From an uncultured Oscillospiraceae bacterium (GTDB lineage: Bacteria; Bacillota; Clostridia; Oscillospirales; Oscillospiraceae): 60,654 nucleotides of DNA. Where the stretch lies: assembly GCA_944387055.1 (NCBI GenBank), contig CALXDL010000062.1, positions 1 through 60,654 of the forward strand, given 5' to 3'. The notes under the pieces were generated by a model, which was not told where the DNA came from, searched no databases, and worked only from the letters and a program-made list of their open reading frames with translations. The position numbers were made by a program, and so were the translations under genes. Within the stretch, counting starts at the first letter, position 1. Every line of letters starts with the position of its first letter. Of this stretch, positions 50,985 to 59,003 are shown in pieces.

Positions 50985-51905
50985 TCAGGCCCAATAGGAG
51001 GGGATATCGTCCCGCAGTTTGACAGCATATTCGATCAGGTCATCCGCGTAGCGGCGATGATATTCATCAAAGAATACCGTTTCACGGCTGACCGCCTCGT
51101 CAAACACTCCGATCTTCTGGAAATAGAGTTTATGGAAATAGCGGTTGAGCGGCTGGCTCTGCCGGGTGAAGCTGATCACTGGCAGCATGGCGAAGAACAA
51201 TTCCATGGCTTTGTCCCGTTTGCCTTGATGATAGAGCTCATAAACGTTCACGAAGAGTTCCGGCAGACCAGAGGGCATCAATGCGTGGATCCCGCGGTCA
51301 TATGCTTCGATGGATTGACTGCTCCCCCAGGCACCGCTGATATTCATGCGACCTCCGGTGGCTTTGAGGATACGGGTATACTTCGGGCCCGGATCCTTGA
51401 CCTCGATCTTAGCACAGCGCACACTTTCGAATTCTTCGAACAAGCGGAGCAGCAATCGGTCAGGCAGACCGTCATCCGTCATAGAGACATCTTGGATGCA
51501 CAGGAAGTTGGGCTTCATGTCATCGATCTTCTTGACCATGGCGCAATACTCGTCATCCGTGGTATAGGGCATATTCAGATTCAAGCCGTCCACGCCAAGG
51601 TCCAGGTATTCCTTGCACTGACGCAGCCGCGTCTCCTCATCGTTAGCGGTGATGCTGGGAATCACGATGCAGTTTTCTTTCTTATGAGCCAGAGCGACCG
51701 TCTCCTGGACCTCTTGCATGATCTCCTCATGTGTCAGCTGATCCATCTCGCTGGCCATGCACGGCACCAGGAACCCGGAGACGCCGGCATCCATGCAAGT
51801 CTGGATCTCCCGCCGGAAAGAAGGCCAGTGGATCTCCTTGGTCCCAGATGTAAAGGGTGTGATCACTGTAGTGATGATCCCATGCATCGGATAAAGTTCT
51901 TTCAT
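50985..51905 (-). CDS. DapA-superfamily protein with altered active site (copy B)
   Basis: 306 aa, about half identical to copy A by eye: MKELYPMHGIITTVITPF, FLVPCMASEMDQL, CIQDVSM, CAKIEVKDPGP, GRMNISGAWGSSQSIEAYDRGIHALMPSGL. Same replaced motifs as copy A, so both arose by duplication after diverging from the canonical family. Start 9 bases after GGAGG. First gene behind the main promoter of the minus-strand operon. Confidence 0.82.
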   Translation of the reverse strand: MKELYPMHGIITTVITPFTSGTKEIHWPSFRREIQTCMDAGVSGFLVPCMASEMDQLTHEEIMQEVQETVALAHKKENCIVIPSITANDEETRLRQCKEYLDLGVDGLNLNMPYTTDDEYCAMVKKIDDMKPNFLCIQDVSMTDDGLPDRLLLRLFEEFESVRCAKIEVKDPGPKYTRILKATGGRMNISGAWGSSQSIEAYDRGIHALMPSGLPELFVNVYELYHQGKRDKAMELFFAMLPVISFTRQSQPLNRYFHKLYFQKIGVFDEAVSRETVFFDEYHRRYADDLIEYAVKLRDDIPSYWA

Positions 51906-51929
51906 TTTGAGACACCTCCGCAATCTTTC

Positions 51930-52009
51930 ATATTTTTGAATTGTGCAAAACGACTGCTCCGCTCAACTTTATCTACCACCAATTATACGAAATGCCGACA
52001 GTCGTGCAA
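51930..52009 (-). promoter_or_regulatory. Main promoter of the catabolic operon with 5' operator-like block
   Basis: Minus strand TTGCAC (52004-52009), 16 bp, TATAAT (51982-51987). The transcribed leader contains ATATTTTTGA (51930-51939), AAACGACTGC (51948-51957) and CGCTC (51960-51964), a pattern repeated before the MalY-like gene at 55159-55188. Around it are a perfect 11-bp inverted repeat TGTTTTAAATT/AATTTAAAACA (about 52026-52076) and CGCAAATTTGCG (52134-52145). Confidence 0.65.
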
Positions 52010-52147
52010 GGATCCAGTCCACATTTGATGTTTTAAATTGAAGCAGTTTTGACGCAGTACAGAAGAAATTTAAAACACAGGTGCAAACGGAAGCTGGCTT
52101 TTTGTCAAATTTAAATAAATTTCCCTGTGATTACGCAAATTTGCGCA

Positions 52148-53029
52148 TCAAATATCCCGCACTGTATTGACCAAGACTCCGATCCCCTCTATCTCGCATG
52201 TCACTACATCCCCATCTTTCAAGAATACTGGCGGGTCCATCCCAAATCCGATCCCGGTAGGACTTCCCGTGGCAATGATCGTTCCCGCCGGGAGCGTCAT
52301 GCCGCGGCTCAATTCGCTGACGATCTGCGTGATATCGAAGATCATGTCCCTGGTATTTCCATTTTGCCTGGGCTCGCCGTTGACAGAAAGGCGGATAGCA
52401 AGTTGGGGGGGATAAGATATCTCGTCCGCAGTGACGATCCAGGGGCCCAAAGGACAGCTGCCATCCAGGCTCTTCATAAAATAGTTCTGCTTATGACGGC
52501 TGAGCTCCCGTCCAGTGATATCGTTGAGGATGGTATAGCCAAAGATATACTCCGAAACTTTTTCTGGCGGCACTTTCCTGGCATCCTTCCACAAGATCGC
52601 TCCCAGCTCGCACTCATAGTCCAACGTAGAGATGAAGTCGCTGTGGGAAGGGATATCCTCTCCGGTCCCCCGACAGTAGTCCACGGCCTTGCCAAAAAAG
52701 ATCGGCCAGATGCGCTCTGTCGGTCGTTCTTTCAAAGCAGCGGACATCTCATCTGCATGGGCACGATAATTTAGTCCCATACACACGATATCGCGTACGG
52801 GGTGAGGGATAGGTGCCATAAGCTGTACCTCCTGAAGTTCCACGGCAGCTGGCCACTGCAGCGCGGTCCTCCTGATCTCCTGCAAGACCAAGGGGCTACT
52901 TTGCCGAATCAGGTCGTTCATGGTCTCATATTGGTACCCCAGGTCGGAAAGGGGGATCATGTGTCTTTCATCCGGTGTCAGGACGGCTACGATCTCTTTT
53001 CCTTGGAAGCGGCAAGTCAAAAGTTTCAT
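52148..53029 (-). CDS. Fumarylacetoacetate hydrolase-family protein
   Basis: 293 aa, start after GAGGTGT. FAH C-terminal domain: CMGLNYRAHADE, DYECELGAILWKDARKVP (metal-binding Glu pair), GYTILNDITGRELSRH, GTIIATGSPTGIGFG. Members hydrolyse 2,4-diketo acids or tautomerise oxaloacetate; in sugar-acid routes the reaction is 2,4-diketo-3-deoxy acid to pyruvate plus a carboxylic acid. Divergent from the PrpR-like regulator and upstream of the two DapA-like genes. Confidence 0.9.
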   Translation of the reverse strand: MKLLTCRFQGKEIVAVLTPDERHMIPLSDLGYQYETMNDLIRQSSPLVLQEIRRTALQWPAAVELQEVQLMAPIPHPVRDIVCMGLNYRAHADEMSAALKERPTERIWPIFFGKAVDYCRGTGEDIPSHSDFISTLDYECELGAILWKDARKVPPEKVSEYIFGYTILNDITGRELSRHKQNYFMKSLDGSCPLGPWIVTADEISYPPQLAIRLSVNGEPRQNGNTRDMIFDITQIVSELSRGMTLPAGTIIATGSPTGIGFGMDPPVFLKDGDVVTCEIEGIGVLVNTVRDI

Positions 53030-53145
53030 TTTGGTACACCTCATCTTCTATTTTTATTTTTTTGTGATATCAAACATATTTTGCTTGATTTTTTTGAATA
53101 TTCTAATTTATTTCTACAAAAATCGCAATTGATTTTTCATCCCAG

Positions 53146-53211
53146 AACTGTTCAAAAAGTAAACAGTTTTTTCCATGATGACTTGCTTTTTGAACACCCC
53201 CTTGTTATACT
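53146..53211 (+). promoter_or_regulatory. Promoter and operator-like repeats of the PrpR-like gene
   Basis: TTGCTT (53183-53188), 17 bp, TATACT (53206-53211). Overlapping it: AACTGTT (53146-53152) ... AACAGTT (53162-53168), and TGTTCAAAAAG (53149-53159) exactly inverted as CTTTTTGAACA (53186-53196). The repeats look like an autoregulatory operator. Confidence 0.75.
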
Positions 53212-53291
53212 GGCCTTAAATCCCGAGGTCTCTCCATTTTGCGGCGATCTTCACGGCCTTTTGCGAACGGATAGAAAAAGGGGGCTGCTGT

Positions 53292-55067
53292 ATGAAAAAG
53301 CTTCGGCTTTTGTGTATCCCGCCATACGAGGGCATGTACAATCTGATGACCAATATCGCGGCACAGCGCAGTGATGTGGAGCTGATCATCCACATGGGCA
53401 ATCTGGAAGATGGATTAAAGGCCGTGCTGGAAAACCGAAACAACAACATCGATGCTGTCATTTCCCGCGGCGGCACTGCGGAAGCTATTCGTGCCAACTG
53501 TGGAGATATCCCGTCCTGCGACATCATCCCCTCAGTATACGATGTGCTGAGGACCATCCGTCTGGCGCAAAGCATGTCCGACAAGTTGGCGGTAGTTGGA
53601 TTTCCCAGTATCACCAAGCCTGCGGATATGCTGCGCGACATCATGCAGTATGATCTCCAAGTAAAGACCATCCGCAGTTCCTCGGAGTGTGAAGCCTGCT
53701 TGCGGTCTCTTCAGGAAGAGGGGATCCAAGTAATCGCCGGAGACATGATCTCTGTCACCTGCGCGCAAAAGCTGGGGATGCACGGGCTGTTGATCGTCTC
53801 CGGCATCGAGAGCGTGGAAGCTGCCATCGACAGTGCGATAGATATGCATCGCTACTATGCATCCATCAGCAAACGGGCATCTCTGTTTTCTGATCTCCTT
53901 ATCTCTGAAGACCCAGATACTGTCATCTATGATTCCGCCGGACAGGTATATTTTTCCACTGTCAGCTCCCTTCCTAAGGATATCTCTTCATTGCTCAGTC
54001 AAAAAGTTTCCCATGTCATCGCCCAGGGAAACGTAAAGATCATCCGTCGCTGTTACGACCACATATTGACTATCAAGGGCCGCCTCCTCCAGTCTGATGG
54101 AGAGGATTATTGCGTATACTCCCTCTCCAGACTCTCGGGAGCAGATGTCATCGATAAACATATGATCCGGTATCTCTCCCCGGAAAGTGATATGCCAGAG
54201 TCGAAACCTCTGGAATATTATCTTGGGCACAGCGACCCGATTACCAGCGTGCACGCCATCTGTGACCGATATGCCGCAATGACCGCACCTGTCTTGATCA
54301 TTGGAGAACGTGGCACCGGCAAAGATAGCTTTGCCTATGATATCTATTCCCACAGCAATCTCAAGCACAACTCCTTCATCTTCATTGATGTCAGCCTTTT
54401 GGATGAAAGGGGTTGGAACTTTTTATTGAAGAGTGAAAATTCCCCTTTGATGGGGTCTGGATTCACCATATATTTTTCCAGGATGAACAAGGCCCCCGCT
54501 GAACAGCGGCATCAGCTGCGGATCTTCTTGAAGGCTTCCCGCATAGCCACTTCGAACCGGCTCCTATTCTCCTATACAGCTGAGCCGGGGGAGGCTCTGC
54601 AAGATGACCTCTATCTATATCTGGCAGAGACCCTGCGCTGCCTACAGCTCCATATCCCCCCTCTCTCGCAGAGACGAGAGGACATCCCTACGCTGGTGGG
54701 ACTGTATATCAATGCTGTGAATGTGCAGCACGGAACGCGTGTCATCGGACTCACTCACGGTGCTATGCTGGCTCTGCAAAACCATACTTGGCATCGAAAT
54801 GCTGACCAATTGTTCCAGACGGTGCGTGATCTCGTGGTAGATGCAAAGACCTCCTACATCTCCGAGGAGCAGGTCCAGAGCCAGCTTTCTAAAAAGCAGC
54901 AAAACGCTCCCGTCCTACAGGAGAGCAACATCGATCTGGATCGGCCATTGGACGAGATCACACACGACATCGTATTGCGGGTCTATGAAGCAGAGAATAT
55001 GAACCAGACCCGTACAGCCAAGCGTCTCGGGATCAGTCGCAGTACACTTTGGCGGATGTTGAAGTGA
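53292..55067 (+). CDS. PrpR-like regulator with degenerate AAA+ domain
   Basis: 591 aa. Domains in order: PrpR-N sensor (1-190; DVELIIHMGNL, VISRGGTAEAIR), a PAS-like region (about 200-290), AAA+ (about 310-520) and a C-terminal FIS-type HTH (NQTRTAKRLGISRSTLWRML). Walker A survives as GERGTGKD (338-345), but the position of Walker B reads TIYFSRMNK, without the DE pair, and no GAFTGA loop is present. PLSQRREDIP of sensor II remains. It should therefore not open sigma-54 complexes, and no TGGCA-N-TGC promoter is seen nearby; TyrR-like control of a sigma-70 promoter is more likely. PrpR-N domains bind small acids. Confidence 0.9.
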   Translation: MKKLRLLCIPPYEGMYNLMTNIAAQRSDVELIIHMGNLEDGLKAVLENRNNNIDAVISRGGTAEAIRANCGDIPSCDIIPSVYDVLRTIRLAQSMSDKLAVVGFPSITKPADMLRDIMQYDLQVKTIRSSSECEACLRSLQEEGIQVIAGDMISVTCAQKLGMHGLLIVSGIESVEAAIDSAIDMHRYYASISKRASLFSDLLISEDPDTVIYDSAGQVYFSTVSSLPKDISSLLSQKVSHVIAQGNVKIIRRCYDHILTIKGRLLQSDGEDYCVYSLSRLSGADVIDKHMIRYLSPESDMPESKPLEYYLGHSDPITSVHAICDRYAAMTAPVLIIGERGTGKDSFAYDIYSHSNLKHNSFIFIDVSLLDERGWNFLLKSENSPLMGSGFTIYFSRMNKAPAEQRHQLRIFLKASRIATSNRLLFSYTAEPGEALQDDLYLYLAETLRCLQLHIPPLSQRREDIPTLVGLYINAVNVQHGTRVIGLTHGAMLALQNHTWHRNADQLFQTVRDLVVDAKTSYISEEQVQSQLSKKQQNAPVLQESNIDLDRPLDEITHDIVLRVYEAENMNQTRTAKRLGISRSTLWRMLK

Positions 55068-55133
55068 TACGTTTCAAAATCAAACAGTTTTTGTGGAAAT
55101 CGTTTTAAATTTTGATGTTCCTCTCTGTATTTT

Positions 55134-55188
55134 CTGTTGAAATAAACAGTCATTTTTGATATTTTTGAGCCAAACGACTGCAACGCTC
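55134..55188 (+). promoter_or_regulatory. Operator-like region before the MalY-like gene
   Basis: CTGTT-N6-AACAG (55134-55149), an inverted repeat similar to the one before the PrpR-like gene, followed by ATATTTTTGA (55159-55168), AAACGACTGC (55172-55181) and CGCTC (55184-55188), which recur in the same order before copy B of the DapA-like genes. Confidence 0.6.
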
Positions 55189-55220
55189 TTCACAGAAGAC
55201 TGCATATGCCGGAGGCTCAT

Positions 55221-56423
55221 ATGGAAAATCGAATCTTTGATATCACACGATTCCCGGACCGCAGACATACGAATAGTGTGAAATGGGACACGTTGGCGGG
55301 AAAATATGGCCGCGATGATCTGATCCCCCTCTGGGTGGCAGACATGGACTTCCCATCGCCCCCCTGTATCCGCGAAGCCTTGGAAAAAGCAGTGGATCTT
55401 GGCGTATTCGGATACTTTTCTCCTCCACGATCTTATCAAGATGCATTCCTTCGCTGGGAACAGGGGCATCACCACGTCTCTGTGGACCGGGAGTGGCTGC
55501 GTTTTACGCCAGGAGTCGTAACTGGGATCTATTGGTCCATCAGTTCACTGACTATGCCCGGCGATGCCGTAGCCATCTTGACGCCATGCTATTATCCCTT
55601 TATGGACGCTGTAAAGGATACTGGGAGGCGGCTTGTCTGCAGCGACCTTATACATACGGAGGCGGGATACACTGTAGATCTGGTGGATCTTGAAGAAAAG
55701 GTCCGTCTCGAACACGTAAAAATGTTTTTATTGTGTTCTCCTCATAATCCTGTGGGCCATGTCTGGAAAGAGGCCGAGCTGTACGGCATCTTAAGCATCT
55801 GCGAGAAATACGATGTGCTGGTGGTAAGCGATGAGATCCACCAGGACCTTGTATTCCCTAATAACACGCACCTTTCCTGTCTGGGACAGGAGCAGCATCC
55901 CAACCGGCTGATCGTTTTGACCTCTGCGTCCAAGACCTTTAATATTGCAGGACTCCAAAATTCCTTCGCCATTATCCCAGATTCTGATCTCCGTCGACGT
56001 TTTGACGCCTATGTGAAGACACTGCGCATCAAAAAGGGCGTCTCTTTAGGGTATATCGCCGCAGAAGCGGGATACACCGGCGGTGCCGTGTGGTTAGAAG
56101 AGGTCCTGGAGTATCTGCAAGGAAACTATGACCTCCTTCGGGATCTGCTGACAGAAGCTCTCCCAAATATCCATATCGATCCTCTGGAAGGTACCTATAT
56201 GGTTTGGGTAGACCTATCCGCCTATGTAGCGCAGGAAGCACTCGAGGAGTTGGTGCGTGATGAGGCAAAGCTGGCGGTCGATTTTGGTTTCTGGTTCTGG
56301 CCGGAGGAGTTGGTCCCCAAACACGAGGCCCATATCCGGATCAATATCGCCACTCCCAGGGACAACGTCTGCAAAGCTGCAGGATCTCTCATTGCTGCCA
56401 TCCAAAAACGCCAACAGAAATAA
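55221..56423 (+). CDS. PLP-dependent aminotransferase / C-S lyase (MalY/PatB family)
   Basis: 400 aa, fold-type I. Start at the ATG 5 bases after CGGAGG. PLPx motifs: WVADMDFPSPP, SPHNPVGHVW (substrate/PLP), SDEIHQDL and the PLP lysine in SASKTFNIAGLQ, then RINIATPRDNV. MalY/PatB proteins are cystathionine beta-lyase-like; some act only as regulators. In this setting it could release thiol or amino groups from the imported acid. Second gene on the plus strand after the PrpR-like regulator, with HpaI-like following 20 bases later. Confidence 0.9.
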   Translation: MENRIFDITRFPDRRHTNSVKWDTLAGKYGRDDLIPLWVADMDFPSPPCIREALEKAVDLGVFGYFSPPRSYQDAFLRWEQGHHHVSVDREWLRFTPGVVTGIYWSISSLTMPGDAVAILTPCYYPFMDAVKDTGRRLVCSDLIHTEAGYTVDLVDLEEKVRLEHVKMFLLCSPHNPVGHVWKEAELYGILSICEKYDVLVVSDEIHQDLVFPNNTHLSCLGQEQHPNRLIVLTSASKTFNIAGLQNSFAIIPDSDLRRRFDAYVKTLRIKKGVSLGYIAAEAGYTGGAVWLEEVLEYLQGNYDLLRDLLTEALPNIHIDPLEGTYMVWVDLSAYVAQEALEELVRDEAKLAVDFGFWFWPEELVPKHEAHIRINIATPRDNVCKAAGSLIAAIQKRQQK

Positions 56424-56442
56424 TAAAGAGGAGGGCAAACTC

Positions 56443-57249
56443 GTGAGAGGGAACCGGCTCCGTCAGCTTTTACAGGAACATAAGCCATCCATCGCAACGC
56501 GTATCTCCAGCCGCTGGGGACTCATCACTGAGTTGGCGGCATATGGACAGTGCTATGACTACATCGAATATCTGGCTGAATACGCGCCGCTCCAAACGGA
56601 GGACTTTGAAAATCTAGCCCGCTCTTGTGAGCTTCATGGCATGGGTTCCATTGTGAAGGTGGATTTCCAAAACCGTTTTTGGACCGCTCAAAAGGCTTTG
56701 GCTGCTGGGATCCAGGGCGTTTTGTTCACAGACTGCAAAACACCTGCTGAAGTCGAGGAATGCATCCACATGACGATGCCCGATACGCCAGAGTATGGCG
56801 GGCGCTTTGGCTATCCCAGTTACCGTTGGATCGGCTATCAGCCCAACAAGCCGCAATTAGATCATGCCCGGATGGTCGCAGCATCTGTCCGGCTCTTTAT
56901 GATCGAAAAAAAGGAGGCGGTGGATCATATCGAGGATATCTGCAGGATCCCTGGTGTGGATATGATCCAATTCGGACCGTCTGACTACTCTATGAACTGT
57001 GGGTACGATGCGGCAGATCCTAGCTGGGTCCACTGCCGCCAAGAAGCAGAGCGCCACTGTATCCGTGTGGCATTAGAGCACGGTGTGGAGCCCCGGTGTG
57101 AGATCGAACGGGTCCAAGACGCTTCCTACTACATGGAACTTGGCGTAAAACATTTCTGTTTGGGCGATGAAGTGAAAGTCCTGCGCAACTGGTGGAGTGA
57201 AAATGGAAGGCACCTGCGCAGTATTATCACGGATGGCCCTTGCTCTTAA
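56443..57249 (+). CDS. HpcH/HpaI aldolase / citrate lyase-family protein
   Basis: 268 aa from a GTG 8 bases after GAGGAG. TIM barrel aldolase with the metal/pyruvate-enolate site: VKVDFQNRFWTAQKALAAGIQGVLF, IQFGPSDYSMNCGY. Class II, metal-dependent; related enzymes cleave 2-keto-3-deoxy-rhamnonate or 4-hydroxy-2-oxo acids to pyruvate and an aldehyde. Shorter and more divergent than HpaI, so the substrate is uncertain. Last gene of the plus-strand unit. Confidence 0.85.
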   Translation: MRGNRLRQLLQEHKPSIATRISSRWGLITELAAYGQCYDYIEYLAEYAPLQTEDFENLARSCELHGMGSIVKVDFQNRFWTAQKALAAGIQGVLFTDCKTPAEVEECIHMTMPDTPEYGGRFGYPSYRWIGYQPNKPQLDHARMVAASVRLFMIEKKEAVDHIEDICRIPGVDMIQFGPSDYSMNCGYDAADPSWVHCRQEAERHCIRVALEHGVEPRCEIERVQDASYYMELGVKHFCLGDEVKVLRNWWSENGRHLRSIITDGPCS

Positions 57250-57478
57250 GGGAGCGGTCTTCTACGGAGATGTAGTCGTCTCTGACATCAAACCGTTCCC
57301 CATCTCTTGAGCGATATGATGCCTTGATCATTTTCTAGATGTTTTTAAAAAGCTTCACAAGTAGAGCCGCAGAAAGTCCGGCCCTTTCCTCACAGAGCTC
57401 GATGTCTATAGAGCGTGCCTAGAGATCACTGTCAGATATCTTACCGTAAGATTTTTATTTGAGAACGCTGCATGCACT

Positions 57479-57510
57479 AAGGTGCCCGTCTCAGATGAGA
57501 CGGGCACCTT
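57479..57510 (+). terminator. Hairpin downstream of the HpaI-like gene
   Basis: AAGGTGCCCGTCTCA (57479-57493) with TGAGACGGGCACCTT (57496-57510); tail TTTG. Weak T-run. Confidence 0.55.
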
Positions 57511-57878
57511 TGAAATAGCGGCAGGCTCCTTGCTCTATCGATAAGCGTCTCTTATAGGGACTCCATTCTTCCCATCATCTCTTATCAGTGGAGCATCACC
57601 ACTGGACAATGATGGACCTATCCAAAAATATCCTGAAAGGACGGAACGGGACATATCCCGCTCCCGGGATCTCTGGCATAGCTCCTCTGCCATACTTTCC
57701 AGAGGCACGTGGACAGCAGCATCGTACTCCGTGTATGGTCATCAGATCAAACGCAGGCCCCGGCTTCTGCGATGGTATCGACAACGGATGAGTGCCTTGC
57801 GAAATGCAGCTTTGCTGCTCGATCATCCACCGCGGTCTGATCGTATTTTCAACATACACAGCCGTTCTCAAAAGCATG

Positions 57879-57916
57879 ACAAGGGCCTCCGGCATGATGC
57901 CGGAGGCCCTTGTTCT
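57879..57916 (-). terminator. Hairpin downstream of the Rnf-type operon
   Basis: ACAAGGGCCTCCGGCA (57879-57894) pairs with TGCCGGAGGCCCTTGT, 16 bp, loop TGA; plus-strand tail TCTTTAG. Bidirectional; on the minus strand it would close the rnf operon. Confidence 0.6.
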
Positions 57917-57995
57917 TTAGTGGTCGGTCTTACCCTGCCGCACAAGTATCTGGCCGTCCGCGGGCAGGCGTGGGGAAATTCGCCCCCCATGCGAT

Positions 57996-58457
57996 TTATA
58001 TCCCGATACTCATCAAGATCTGAGCAGCGAGCCACAGCAGCAGCGCAGACACAACGGCCATGCTCCTGCGGTACTTGCCGACAGGACCAGAGGAGAGGCG
58101 GTCCAGGATGGAGTGGAGCAGTACCTCACAAATCAGGAACACTGTGCCGCCCAATATCCCGACCCGCAGTGCATCCAGTACCGTTGTCACGCCGCCGGCA
58201 CACAGGGAGAGAACGCCGAACGCTACGATGCCCACGATCAGGGAAGTCGCCCAGAACCGGTGGTCCTCTCCGAAGAGGACCACCTCCAGGACCAGAGCGA
58301 AGAGGGAGAGGGCCGCCAGCGTGGGGATGTCCAAAGCAGGCAGGATAATATTGGGGACCACAGTCACTGCGATCTGGGCAGCGAGACCCGCTGCCAGCAG
58401 GGTCGCGGAAAGGCAGATCGAGCCCGTGCACAGCGGCGATCGAATGACCTTTTTCAA
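57996..58457 (-). CDS. Divergent membrane protein at the RnfE position
   Basis: 153 aa from a TTG start 10 bases after GGGGAGG; an ATG nearby is in another frame. About four membrane helices. The segment VLDALRVGILGGTVFLICEVLLHSIL weakly echoes the final RnfE/RnfA helix pair (FLDGxGMGLGFTLxLxxxGxIREIL), but the defining NCIxxGR-type motif and the N-terminal GLCPxLAVT are absent and it is much shorter than RnfE (~200 aa). It follows rnfG with seven bases between. A truncated or specialised relative, or an unrelated helper; not certain. Confidence 0.55.
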   Translation of the reverse strand: MKKVIRSPLCTGSICLSATLLAAGLAAQIAVTVVPNIILPALDIPTLAALSLFALVLEVVLFGEDHRFWATSLIVGIVAFGVLSLCAGGVTTVLDALRVGILGGTVFLICEVLLHSILDRLSSGPVGKYRRSMAVVSALLLWLAAQILMSIGI

Positions 58458-58463
58458 ACTGCA

Positions 58464-59003
58464 TCAACCTCCCCACTCTGTAGCGGATGTGCTGACATCC
58501 GCGCCGGTAACATACGCACAGGCGGAGCTGACGCCCCGGGCGATCGCACGGGAGGTCACTGTGGCACCGGTCATCGCGTCCACACCGTCTCCGATCTCTG
58601 CTTCTCCAGAGGTGCCGACAAACTGTACGAGAAAATCGATGTCCGTCAGCGCGTTTTGGCCAAGGCCAATCGTCTCCTGCATGTCACGGACCACCAGGCC
58701 CGTCACATGGCCATTGCTGTCCACGCCGGTCCACTGTCGAATCGAGCCGGCATAGCCGTCCACGGTGGTCTCTATCACCCAGCCGCCTTCTCCTTTCCAG
58801 ACGGCCGTGATATTGGCATCGGCCCCGGTGTCCTCTTCCTGGGTGAAGACGGTGCTTCCGGGAAGCAGGGTCTCCATCATCTCCTGCTGCTCCGCTGCGG
58901 CGTTTGCGGCCGCGGCAGGAGCCAGGGCATTCCCGGCCGCCACCAGGATCAGGCCGGCAAGCAGCAGGGACCCGGCGCTGACAAGCAGCTCTTTTACCTT
59001 CAT
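58464..59003 (-). CDS. rnfG: RnfG-type FMN-binding subunit
   Basis: 179 aa. N-terminal membrane helix (LLVSAGSLLLAGLILVAAG, about 6-24), then an outside domain with the flavinylation motif DAMTGATVTS (FMN ester on the last Thr, residue 150). FMN is attached by ApbE. Part of the electron path across the membrane. GGAGG precedes the ATG; it overlaps rnfD by four bases. Confidence 0.9.
   Translation of the reverse strand: MKVKELLVSAGSLLLAGLILVAAGNALAPAAAANAAAEQQEMMETLLPGSTVFTQEEDTGADANITAVWKGEGGWVIETTVDGYAGSIRQWTGVDSNGHVTGLVVRDMQETIGLGQNALTDIDFLVQFVGTSGEAEIGDGVDAMTGATVTSRAIARGVSSACAYVTGADVSTSATEWGG

Larger units (their letters stand above)
57250..57995. other. 750-bp intergenic region with several hairpins
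   Basis: No supported gene. It holds three inverted repeats: ATCTTAC-C-GTAAGAT (57438-57452) followed by TTTATTT, and the two listed below. Open frames in it are short, Arg/Pro-rich and lack ribosome sites. Confidence 0.55.

Noticed and set aside
53030-53291. Possible sigma-54 promoter for the PrpR-like regulon
   Set aside because: No TGGCA-N-TGC pair at 24/12 spacing found here, or before 51905 or 55221; the regulator also lacks GAFTGA.
57534-57552. CGATAAGCGTCTC shared with the IS-like patch near 4325
   Set aside because: 13 identical bases are expected by chance in a 60-kb window; flanks differ.
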